From positions 1-6,785 of the forward strand of contig JBNJEM010000443.1 in NCBI GenBank assembly GCA_051745935.1: DNA of 6,785 nt, in the 5' to 3' direction. Every line of letters starts with the position of its first letter. Positions within the stretch are counted from its first letter, which is position 1. Made by a program: the position numbers and the translations under genes. This document shows positions 1-5,380 of this stretch, in pieces. Below the pieces are notes generated by a model, which saw only the letters and a program-made list of their open reading frames with translations, had not been told where the DNA came from and did no database searches. Source of the stretch: JBNJEM01 sp051745935 (GTDB lineage Bacteria; Planctomycetota; Planctomycetia; Pirellulales; Pirellulaceae).

Positions 1-121
1 TAGTTGTTGGGCATGGAGTGTCCTTTATCCTGTTTTTGTTCCGGCTGCCACCAGTGCATTTCATCGCCCGGACGAAACAGAAACGCCGCCACCGCGCACC
101 GCACCAACCCCCCCGCAGACC

Positions 122-141
122 CCCACGAGCTTGCTCGTGGG
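122..141. repeat. Near-perfect 20-bp palindrome (hairpin)
   Basis: The arms CCCACGAGC (122-130) and GCTCGTGGG (133-141) are exact reverse complements separated by TT. This gives a 9-bp GC-rich stem on paper, or an 8-bp stem with a realistic CTTG loop. No T-tract follows, so it is not a classical intrinsic terminator. A dispersed REP-like palindrome is the more likely explanation, but only one copy lies in this window. Confidence 0.55.
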
Positions 142-497
142 TGAATCAGATGGCCAGCTACCGCGTTAGAGGCAATGAGCCCCGGTGGGGCGCGCGTCAA
201 TAGCCGAGCGATGTACTCCTTGTTCCTGTCGTGCCGCGAGGACAGGGCACGAGCTGTAGTGTCCCGTCGTTGGGGTCACTGGAACCTATTGGGAAGGCGT
301 TGGACCGAAGACCGGCTTTGGCGCTATAGTGGCATGGCGTGAGCCCTCTGGAACCGTTCTTTCGAGCCGGAAGGTCGACAAAACCGAAAGAGCCTGTCCG
401 CGTCAGCCGTTGTCCGTGTGAGCCATTCAAGGGACGCCACCCAAAAGGGCGCCGCTGGCCCGCCGACGAAGGGGCGTGCCTCCTGGGCTGCTAAAAA

Positions 498-529
498 ACA
501 CGATTTTCCTGTCGCAAAATCTTCCTGTC
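498..529 (-). repeat. Two degenerate inverted copies of the 16-bp repeat
   Basis: Positions 514-529 match the reverse complement of the 16-bp unit of the 633-712 array at 13 of 16 bases, sharing AAATCTTCCTGTC without a gap. Positions 498-513 match at 10 of 16 and keep TTCCTGTC in the same 16-bp register. The two copies of CCTGTCG therefore sit exactly 16 bp apart (508 and 524). This looks like a decayed or founder piece of the same repeat on the opposite strand. It could pair with the array downstream to make a long hairpin enclosing about 100 bp. Confidence 0.6.
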
Positions 530-632
530 GAACCGACCGCCGAAAACGTCTAGGATTCCCAGAAACTGATTGCCGCCAGTCCACTTCGCCCATATCGCCC
601 GCCATCAGCTTACACGTCGCACGGTAAGGAAC

Positions 633-723
633 GACAGGAAGATTTGAAGACAGGAAGATTTGAAGACAGGAAGATTTGAAGACAGGAAGATTTGAAGACA
701 GGAAGATTTGAAGACAGCAAGAT
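633..723 (+). repeat. 16-bp tandem repeat array, five perfect units plus a partial
   Basis: The unit GACAGGAAGATTTGAA occurs five times head to tail without a single change (633-648, 649-664, 665-680, 681-696, 697-712). A partial sixth copy follows at 713-723 with one G-to-C change (GACAGCAAGAT). There are no spacers, so this is not a CRISPR array. Because 16 is not a multiple of 3, the unit translates to a 16-residue period over 48 bp in more than one frame, which creates spurious open frames. Exact identity among units suggests recent slippage or amplification. I remember similar CAGGAAGATT-type intergenic repeats from planctomycete genomes but cannot verify that here. Confidence 0.93.
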
Positions 724-924
724 GGTTGTAGGATTCCGGCCATCTGACGGATCTTCCAGTAGATTCCGACAAGAGAACGGTCCTCATATCAATGGGTTTT
801 GCGTTGTTCCGTGCGCTTCTCTCTAGTGGACACTTGCACGCCTCGGTCGACCGTGGACTTGGGTAGGGTCACGCCGCCGACATCCAGCAGTCCCCGAAGA
901 CTTGGCTGTGGTTTTGGGAAAACA

Positions 925-950
925 CGCCCCGATCTTGCAATTCAGGGGCG
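925..950. repeat. Small GC hairpin in the gene-free region
   Basis: CGCCCC (925-930) and GGGGCG (945-950) are exact reverse complements around a 14-nt loop that contains the palindrome TTGCAA. It is followed by ATTAG rather than a T-run, so a terminator function is not well supported. A stem this short can occur by chance in GC-rich DNA. Confidence 0.25.
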
Positions 951-993
951 ATTAGTTCCATTCTCACGTGGTGGTAACCCCCTCGCGGCGCAC

Positions 994-1063
994 ATGTTTT
1001 TGTGTCGCATCTTTTTGTCAACTGTCATTTCAGGACAAAAACATCATGTTTTATCCAAAACAT
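994..1063. promoter_or_regulatory. AT-rich inverted-repeat cluster, possible operator or structured site
   Basis: The word AAAACAT, or its reverse complement ATGTTTT, occurs four times in 70 bp: 994-1000, 1038-1044, 1046-1052 and 1057-1063. The middle two form an odd palindrome, AAAACAT-C-ATGTTTT (1038-1052). A 10-bp perfect inverted repeat, ATGTTTTTGT / ACAAAAACAT, spans 994-1003 and 1035-1044. A competing stem pairs TTTTTGTC (1012-1019) with GACAAAAA (1034-1041). In GC-rich surroundings this density looks non-random. It could be a binding site for a dimeric regulator, or mutually exclusive RNA hairpins. It lies about 380 bp before the first gene, so a direct link to that gene is uncertain. 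Confidence 0.35.
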
Positions 1064-1102
1064 TCAGTGGCTACGCTTCCGCCCTTGAAACACGCTAACG
1101 GG

Positions 1103-1129
1103 TTGTAAATAAACAACTTACGCTAAAAT
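1103..1129 (+). promoter_or_regulatory. Weak candidate promoter ahead of the HD-GYP gene
   Basis: TTGTAA (1103-1108) and TAAAAT (1124-1129) resemble -35 and -10 boxes, but the 15-bp spacer is shorter than ideal. The area is locally AT-rich and carries a small dyad, GTTGT / ACAAC, at 1102-1117. Transcription from here would leave a leader of about 300 nt. Planctomycete promoters are not well defined by these boxes, so this is a tentative call. Confidence 0.2.
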
Positions 1130-1155
1130 AGAGCTGGAACATCCGTTGCAATCGT

Positions 1156-1203
1156 GCTGCTCGCGGAACAAAACGAGATAACAGACAGTGACCGCTCAGC
1201 AGC
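1156..1203 (+). other. Imperfect hairpin in the presumed 5' leader
   Basis: GCTGCT (1156-1161) can pair with AGCAGC (1198-1203), and GCGG (1163-1166) with CCGC (1192-1195). This gives about 10 base pairs with a small internal loop and a 25-nt apical loop. It would lie in the leader if transcription starts upstream of about 1150. I see no match to the conserved core of known c-di-GMP riboswitches. It may be chance structure. Confidence 0.2.
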
Positions 1204-1431
1204 GAATTCTTATCGGTCCACGTGCCTCCTACCTCTACCGTGCCACCGCCAGGCCACGTAGGCCGCTGAGGGGTCAGCTTTTTGCCCCGCGCGACTGGTA
1301 AGCTACACTTGGTTGGTTTCCTATTTGTCCTGGCAATCCCGTGCCCGGGCCATCGAGCATTGGACCGCACTCCTTAGGATAAGCACGGCCGCCGGTGGAG
1401 TGGTTCCACGCTTTTTGTTACTGCCTTCCGC

Positions 1432-1436
1432 GAGGG
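1432..1436 (+). promoter_or_regulatory. Ribosome-binding site deciding the HD-GYP start
   Basis: GAGGG lies five bases before the ATG at 1442. It favours this start over the in-frame TTG at 1313, which has no such site and would add 43 residues of Arg- and Leu-rich sequence that does not resemble the protein. Confidence 0.6.
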
Positions 1437-1441
1437 AATTC

Positions 1442-2800
1442 ATGTCTGAACAATCCTCCATGTCCAGAGGACATCACGGCGAAAGCTGCAACTGCGGGCT
1501 TGCCGACGAGCTGCAAGAAACGCTGGACGAGCTGGATGAACACGCGTTCGAAATCACGCAAGCGTACGAGGAGCTGGCGTTCGTGCGCGAACTGACCGAC
1601 CGCCTGCACCTGTCAGAGGTTTCCCAGTCTCCGCGGCGGTTTCCGGAGGACATCCTGCCAGCGCTTCCCGAGAGGCTTCAAGCTGAGAGCGTGGCCATGT
1701 TTGGAGTCGAAACGGACGAACAAACGGGCCAGTCGCCCAGGAGCGGCGAGCTGATCGTGGTTGCGGGGCAGCGACCACGGGAAACCAATGACTGGCGATC
1801 GCTCATTGATCAATACCGGGAGCAGGCGGAACACGGGCCGGTGGTCGTCAATCCCTCCGCGGCGGGCAGCCACCTTATAAACAGCCCGGACGTTTCCGAG
1901 TTTATCCTCGTCCAAATGGGGACCGCCGACGAATTGGTGGGATGGCTGCTGGCGGTCAACCGTATCCAGGAGCGGCTATTCGGGACCGAAAACGCCCACT
2001 TAACGCGTCTGGAATTCGGGTCGATCGAGGCCAGACTGCTCAATTCCACCGCCTCCGTTTTGGCCACCCACGCCAAGAACCTGTCGCTGTTTCGGGAGAA
2101 AGAAGAGACCTTCCTCCGGGCAGTTCGCTCGCTCGTTTCCGCTGTCGATGCCAAGGACCCCTATACTTGCGGGCATAGTGAACGCGTCGGCCTGCTCGGG
2201 AAAACATTGGGCCGGCAGTTGGGGCTGGACTCGGTCGAACGCCAACGCCTGTACCTAGCCGGCTTGTTGCACGACGTGGGTAAGATCGCCATCCGGGGCG
2301 AGACCCTGCGCAAGCCTGGCCGCCTGACCGACGAGGAATTCTCGGAAATCAAACGCCACCCTGAGTGCGGCTGGGCTATCGTCCACGAGCTCGACGCGTT
2401 GCAGCACGTGGTGGGGGCTGTGATCCATCATCATGAACGGTTCGACGGGAAGGGCTACCCGGACGGCCTGCCTGGTGAAGCCATCCCCTTATCGGCTCGC
2501 ATCCTGGCGGTCGCCGATACGTACGACGCCTTGACGAGCGACCGGCCATACCGCCAAGGGATGCCACAGGAGAAGGCGGAGGCCATCCTGCAATCCGGCT
2601 CGGGGTCGCAGTGGGACCCGCGCGTCATCGAGGCCGCATTTGAAATCATGCCGGAATTGATTGAAATTCGCCAAAACTACCACCCCAAGCCGGTCCCTCA
2701 GCGAAAACCGGCGCCGGAGGACGCAAAGCCGACGGAAGGCGTCGCCGCGGTAGCCGGGGCCGACACCACATCAAGCCGGGGCGGCGCGGAGCCATTGTGA
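1442..2800 (+). CDS. GAF and HD-GYP domain protein, predicted cyclic-di-GMP phosphodiesterase
   Basis: The 452-residue product is predicted to hydrolyse the second messenger cyclic-di-GMP in the cytoplasm. Residues about 20-50 form an acidic, helical, coiled-coil-like segment, and about 60-205 look like a GAF sensor domain. The HD-GYP domain spans about 220-412. Its metal-binding and signature residues are present: H245 in CGHSERV, H277-D278 in LLHDVGK, H306 in RHPE, H329-H331 before ERFDGKGYPDGLPG, and D359 in VADTYDALTSDRPYR. There is no signal peptide or membrane segment. The tail (about 415-452) is Pro/Ala-rich and looks disordered. An N-terminal HHGESCNC segment (11-18) could bind metal, but this is speculative. 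The ATG at 1442 follows GAGGG. The stop codon shares its last base with an ATG at 2800, and pseudopilin genes follow on the same strand, suggesting c-di-GMP control of their machine. The HD-GYP assignment is near certain; signal, activity and target are inferred. Confidence 0.95.
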   Translation: MSEQSSMSRGHHGESCNCGLADELQETLDELDEHAFEITQAYEELAFVRELTDRLHLSEVSQSPRRFPEDILPALPERLQAESVAMFGVETDEQTGQSPRSGELIVVAGQRPRETNDWRSLIDQYREQAEHGPVVVNPSAAGSHLINSPDVSEFILVQMGTADELVGWLLAVNRIQERLFGTENAHLTRLEFGSIEARLLNSTASVLATHAKNLSLFREKEETFLRAVRSLVSAVDAKDPYTCGHSERVGLLGKTLGRQLGLDSVERQRLYLAGLLHDVGKIAIRGETLRKPGRLTDEEFSEIKRHPECGWAIVHELDALQHVVGAVIHHHERFDGKGYPDGLPGEAIPLSARILAVADTYDALTSDRPYRQGMPQEKAEAILQSGSGSQWDPRVIEAAFEIMPELIEIRQNYHPKPVPQRKPAPEDAKPTEGVAAVAGADTTSSRGGAEPL

Positions 2801-2856
2801 TGCCAGGCCGAACGCGATTTCACGAAGGACGGTTCGCCCGTCACGAGGTCACGCGC

Positions 2857-2860
2857 GAGG
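2857..2860 (+). promoter_or_regulatory. Ribosome-binding site deciding the GspH-like start
   Basis: GAGG ends five bases before the ATG at 2866. That start gives a 16-residue basic leader before the prepilin cleavage site, a normal length. The alternative ATG at 2800 overlaps the previous stop (TGATG) and would give a 38-residue leader. Confidence 0.5.
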
Positions 2861-2865
2861 TTCCG

Positions 2866-3375
2866 ATGAGGCGCCTCCCACCTCGCGTCCCGAAACGGTT
2901 CACCCAAACTGGCTTCACCCTCATCGAGCTCGTGATCGTGATGCTGATTTTGGGAATCATGGCGGCGGTGGCGGCGCCCCGTTACCGCGATTCGCTTTCG
3001 CGCTTTCGAGCCGACGCGGCCGCCAAGCGGATCGTCTCCGACCTGCGGCATGCCCGCCGCCTGGCCAAAACGTCCGCTGCCGAGCAGTCCGCCGCGTTCA
3101 CGCCTGGCGACCATCAGTACGAGTTGCCCGGCGTCCCTGACCCGGACCATCCCCTCGCGGACTACATTGTCAAGTTGTCCAAGACCGGGTATCCGGCGTC
3201 TCTCGTCTCCGTCGACTTCGACGGAAATACCAGTGTGACCTTCGATATGTACGGTCGACCGTTCACTGGCTCACCGCTCGCCCCGCTCAGTGCCGGCACC
3301 ATCGTCATTCAATCGGGGGTGGAGCAGCGCGTCATCGTCATTGACCCGACGACCGGAAAGGCAAGCGTACAGTAG
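2866..3375 (+). CDS. GspH/FimT-like type II secretion or type IV pilus pseudopilin
   Basis: This 169-residue protein is a predicted minor pseudopilin, inserted in the inner membrane, processed by prepilin peptidase and placed at or near the tip of a pseudopilus. It has a basic leader (residues 1-16), a canonical processing site TG|FTLIELV with Phe17 as mature residue 1 and Glu21 as residue 5, and a hydrophobic helix to about residue 37. The amphipathic helix (about 38-75) and the beta-rich C-terminus, with SVTFDMYGRP and GTIVIQSG segments, fit the GspH/FimT family in both pattern and length. It starts 65 bp after the HD-GYP stop and lies 27 bp before the next pseudopilin gene. An alternative ATG at 2800 would couple translation to the upstream gene but gives an unusually long leader. 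The pseudopilin class is clear; the H/FimT subtype is probable. Confidence 0.88.
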   Translation: MRRLPPRVPKRFTQTGFTLIELVIVMLILGIMAAVAAPRYRDSLSRFRADAAAKRIVSDLRHARRLAKTSAAEQSAAFTPGDHQYELPGVPDPDHPLADYIVKLSKTGYPASLVSVDFDGNTSVTFDMYGRPFTGSPLAPLSAGTIVIQSGVEQRVIVIDPTTGKASVQ

Positions 3376-3402
3376 TCAAACTCGGTTCATGGGGCCCCAA
3401 AT

Positions 3403-4485
3403 ATGACCAGACTTCGATTCCAACACCACCACGGCCACACGCTTGTGGAATTGGTCGTGGCCATGGGCGCGGCAACCTTGCTTCTTGCGGGACTCGCTTC
3501 GACCATTTTTATCGCCAGCCGGGCGCTCGATCATGACAGATCCGCGGCGGTGCAAAGCACGCAAGCGGAGAGGGCCCTTGCCGACGTCATGTCCGATCTG
3601 CACCACGCCTCGAGTTTCAGTGAGCGGGCGGCCACCGCCGTGACGTTCCAAGTCCCCGATCGCGACGGCGACACCCTGCCGGAGACCATGCGCTACTCGT
3701 GGCCGGACGGGCCAGGATCCCCGCTGTTGGTACGGATTAACGGGGGCGTGGAGGCCACCGCGGTCGAAAACGTCGACCACTTCAATCTCACGTACTCGCC
3801 GCGCCACGTCAGCGGCACGGGCTTTGCCAAAGGGGCCCTGACGGTCGTTCTGTTTGTCGTCGCGGATATTGACCATCCGACCGTCCAAGAGTCCGCCCGG
3901 GAATCGCTGTTTGACAGCTGGGGGTTTCCGGTCACGCTGATTGATGATGACGACTCCCAGGCCAACTATGACGCCGCCGCCGCCGAGGCTGGCGTGGCGT
4001 ATGTCCCCGACACCATTGATCCGGCAGCCCTTGGAACGAAGCTGAAGGATACCGGAATCGGTGTCGTGAACGAACATGGGGAATTGGTTGACGATTTTTC
4101 ATTTGCCAGCGGCCCACACTACAACACCCGGAACGAGGTCCAGGTGTTGAATACCACCCATTATATCACCTCGATCTTCAGCTCCACGGGATACCACGCC
4201 ATCTGTAGTTCCTTGCAGCCTTTCTCGGCGCTGGAGGACACTTTCGCCCCCGAGATGGTGACCCTGGCGGATACGTTTGATCAGGGCGACGACGAGAATA
4301 ACAAACCCTCGCTGGTCGTGATCGAAGCCGGCGGGCAACTCAGCGACGGGACGACCGCCGCCGGGCGCCGGGTCAGCGTGCCATGGGGTGGCAGTGGCTT
4401 CGACGTCGGCAGCTTGAACGAAAACGGCCAGAATATCATGAAGCGGTCCATCGAATGGGCCGCCGGTTCGGAGGATGACGCATGA
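3403..4485 (+). CDS. GspJ/PilW-like pseudopilin with an extra C-terminal alpha/beta domain
   Basis: The 360-residue product begins with an 11-residue leader and a prepilin site HG|HTLVELV (cleavage after Gly11, Glu16 at mature position 5), then a hydrophobic helix to about residue 38. Residues about 40-145 resemble the soluble part of GspJ/PilW-type minor pseudopilins, including VTFQVPDRDGD and MRYSWPDGPG. Residues about 146-356 form an additional domain. It opens with a hydrophobic strand, VVLFVVAD, and continues with FDSWGFPVTLIDDDDSQ, GIGVVNE, a PSLVVIEAGG strand, RRVSVPWGG and a closing helix ending SIEWAAG. This alternation suggests a flavodoxin/ThuA/class I amidotransferase-like fold. 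I see no nucleophile-elbow cysteine, so catalysis is doubtful, and a binding role is possible. Such a domain is absent from classical GspJ (about 200 residues), and after insertion it would be periplasmic. The only SD-like sequence is GGGG, eight bases before the ATG. Pseudopilin identity is solid; the function of the C-terminal domain is unknown. Confidence 0.88.
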   Translation: MTRLRFQHHHGHTLVELVVAMGAATLLLAGLASTIFIASRALDHDRSAAVQSTQAERALADVMSDLHHASSFSERAATAVTFQVPDRDGDTLPETMRYSWPDGPGSPLLVRINGGVEATAVENVDHFNLTYSPRHVSGTGFAKGALTVVLFVVADIDHPTVQESARESLFDSWGFPVTLIDDDDSQANYDAAAAEAGVAYVPDTIDPAALGTKLKDTGIGVVNEHGELVDDFSFASGPHYNTRNEVQVLNTTHYITSIFSSTGYHAICSSLQPFSALEDTFAPEMVTLADTFDQGDDENNKPSLVVIEAGGQLSDGTTAAGRRVSVPWGGSGFDVGSLNENGQNIMKRSIEWAAGSEDDA

Positions 4486-4728
4486 CCCAGTGGTCGCGGC
4501 CTTTGACCACTAGCCACGCACGTTGCCATCACCAATAAGCAATAACCATCTTCCCCGGGGCTAACCATGTTACGACGAAGTTTTCTGAGATCATATTTCA
4601 GGCGGTTGGATTCTTCCGGGTGGCAAGCGGCCCGACGCAAGCCGCCCTCCCGTTGGTCGGGCTCGCGGCGGAGAAAGTCATCCGCGACCGGTATAAACAC
4701 GTGCCGCGACCCCATGCCGGAGGCGACT
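4486..4728 (+). other. Structured gap between the second and third pseudopilin genes
   Basis: This 243-bp stretch separates otherwise tightly packed genes. Directly after the preceding stop, AGTGGTC (4489-4495) and GACCACT (4505-4511) form a perfect 7-bp stem with a 9-nt loop, without a following T-run. A second stem pairs GCCCGAC (4630-4636) with GTCGGGC (4656-4662). An in-frame extension of the next gene back to an ATG at 4567 exists, but it encodes an Arg/Ser-rich peptide using TTA, AGA, TCA and ATA codons that are rare in the neighbours, so I treat it as non-coding. The hairpins may adjust transcript stability or the relative expression of genes either side; that is inference. Confidence 0.4.
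4719..4723 (+). promoter_or_regulatory. Ribosome-binding site favouring a GTG start at 4729
   Basis: GGAGG is followed by five bases and then GTG at 4729. This is the best Shine-Dalgarno match and spacing near this gene. The in-frame ATG at 4714 overlaps the region just upstream and has no comparable site. Confidence 0.45.
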
Positions 4729-5376
4729 GTGTACTGGGATGGTAATCGGGAGCGAAACGTTTCACGGCGTGATCACCGAGACGGATTAACTCTTGTGGAG
4801 GTCATATTTTCCACATTTCTGGTGGGCGTCATGTTGCTGGCCACCATGCGAGCCGTGGGGGGGGTGTTTCGTACGCGGCTGGTTGCCGAGCAGCGGCTAA
4901 AGGGGGAATCGCTGGCACGTCGGATGATGGTCGAAATCGGGCGCCACCCGTACGAGGACCCAGATAACACGCCCACGTTCGGGCCCGAGTCGGGCGAGGG
5001 GCCCACTCGTTGCGATTTCGATGATGTGGACGATTATGCGGGCTGGAGCGCTAGCCCGCCGGAAACCCCTGACGGCACTCCGATTCCAAACTGCACGGGA
5101 TGGACCCGAGCAGTCGAGATTCAACGCGTGAGCGTCCAATCGCTGGAGCCCATGTCCCAGGAGACCGGGCTGAAACGAATGCAGGTTACGGTGACCGGTC
5201 CGGGTGGAGAGCAGTTCGAACTTAGGGCTCTCCGTGCCGCATCCGGGGGACTGGAGCTACGGCCCCCGATTGACCGTACCTACGTGGCCGGCGTGAACGG
5301 TGAACTCCGGCTCGGCGCGCAAAACAGCTCCAGCAGGGCGATAGCGCCCGTGCTCAACCACGCGGAGGACGACTAG
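4729..5376 (+). CDS. GspI/PilV-like minor pseudopilin
   Basis: The 215-residue product is a predicted minor pseudopilin. A 19-residue charged leader ends in HRDG, followed by the processing site G|LTLVEVIFS with Glu at mature position 5, and a hydrophobic helix through about residue 43 (VGVMLLATM). The soluble part contains a charged helix (LKGESLARRMMVEIG), an acidic segment with FDDVDDYAGW, a GTPIPNCTGWTRAV strand region, and a GLKRMQVTVTGPGG strand region. From memory, these resemble planctomycete GspI/PilV-like proteins. Two cysteines (CDFDDVDD and NCTGW) could form a disulfide after export. The start is ambiguous: GTG 4729 has an ideal GGAGG, ATG 4714 would add five residues, and ATG 4567 would add 54 residues of atypical composition. 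It ends four bases before the next ATG, consistent with one transcript. The pseudopilin class is firm; the I/PilV subtype is probable. Confidence 0.85.
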   Translation: MYWDGNRERNVSRRDHRDGLTLVEVIFSTFLVGVMLLATMRAVGGVFRTRLVAEQRLKGESLARRMMVEIGRHPYEDPDNTPTFGPESGEGPTRCDFDDVDDYAGWSASPPETPDGTPIPNCTGWTRAVEIQRVSVQSLEPMSQETGLKRMQVTVTGPGGEQFELRALRAASGGLELRPPIDRTYVAGVNGELRLGAQNSSSRAIAPVLNHAEDD

Positions 5377-5380
5377 TCCG

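Larger units (their letters stand above)
1..1441. other. Long gene-free region upstream of the operon
   Basis: I find no convincing gene in this stretch. The open frames on both strands are short, rich in Arg, Cys, Ser and Pro, overlap one another, and show no recognisable domain or good ribosome-binding site. Two of them on the minus strand simply translate the 16-bp tandem repeat in different frames. The content is non-coding structure: a palindrome at 122-141, degenerate inverted repeat units at 498-529, the repeat array at 633-723, a GC hairpin at 925-950, an AT-rich patch at 994-1063, and probable leader or promoter sequence of the downstream gene from about 1100. It could be repeat-laden intergenic DNA or could contain an unrecognised non-coding RNA. 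Confidence 0.6.

Noticed and set aside
18..203. Short open frame on the + strand (61 residues)
   Set aside because: Arg/Pro-rich, runs through the palindrome at 122-141, and shows no domain or ribosome-binding site; probably a chance frame.
633..723. CRISPR array
   Set aside because: Units are directly adjacent with no spacers, and no cas gene is in the window.
324..787. Two minus-strand open frames with a repeating FKSSCLQIFLSSNLPV pattern
   Set aside because: The repeat in the protein is just the translation of the 16-bp DNA array in different frames; composition is not that of a real protein.
1331..1344. Sigma-54-like promoter (TGGCA...TGCC)
   Set aside because: The distance between GG and GC is one base short of the strict -24/-12 spacing.
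799..1370. Open frames at 799-1098 (+) and 1095-1370 (-) in the gene-free region
   Set aside because: No recognisable motifs, atypical composition, and they cross the AT-rich inverted-repeat patch or the presumed leader of the HD-GYP gene.
1313..1441. N-terminal extension of the HD-GYP protein from a TTG codon
   Set aside because: No ribosome-binding site and unlike sequence; the ATG at 1442 has GAGGG at five bases.
1103..1441. c-di-GMP riboswitch in the leader of the HD-GYP gene
   Set aside because: A hairpin at 1156-1203 exists, but I see none of the conserved core sequence of the known classes.
3376..4077. Long minus-strand open frame opposite the second pseudopilin gene (233 residues)
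   Set aside because: Antisense shadow caused by high GC at third codon positions; the + strand frame has a clear prepilin motif.
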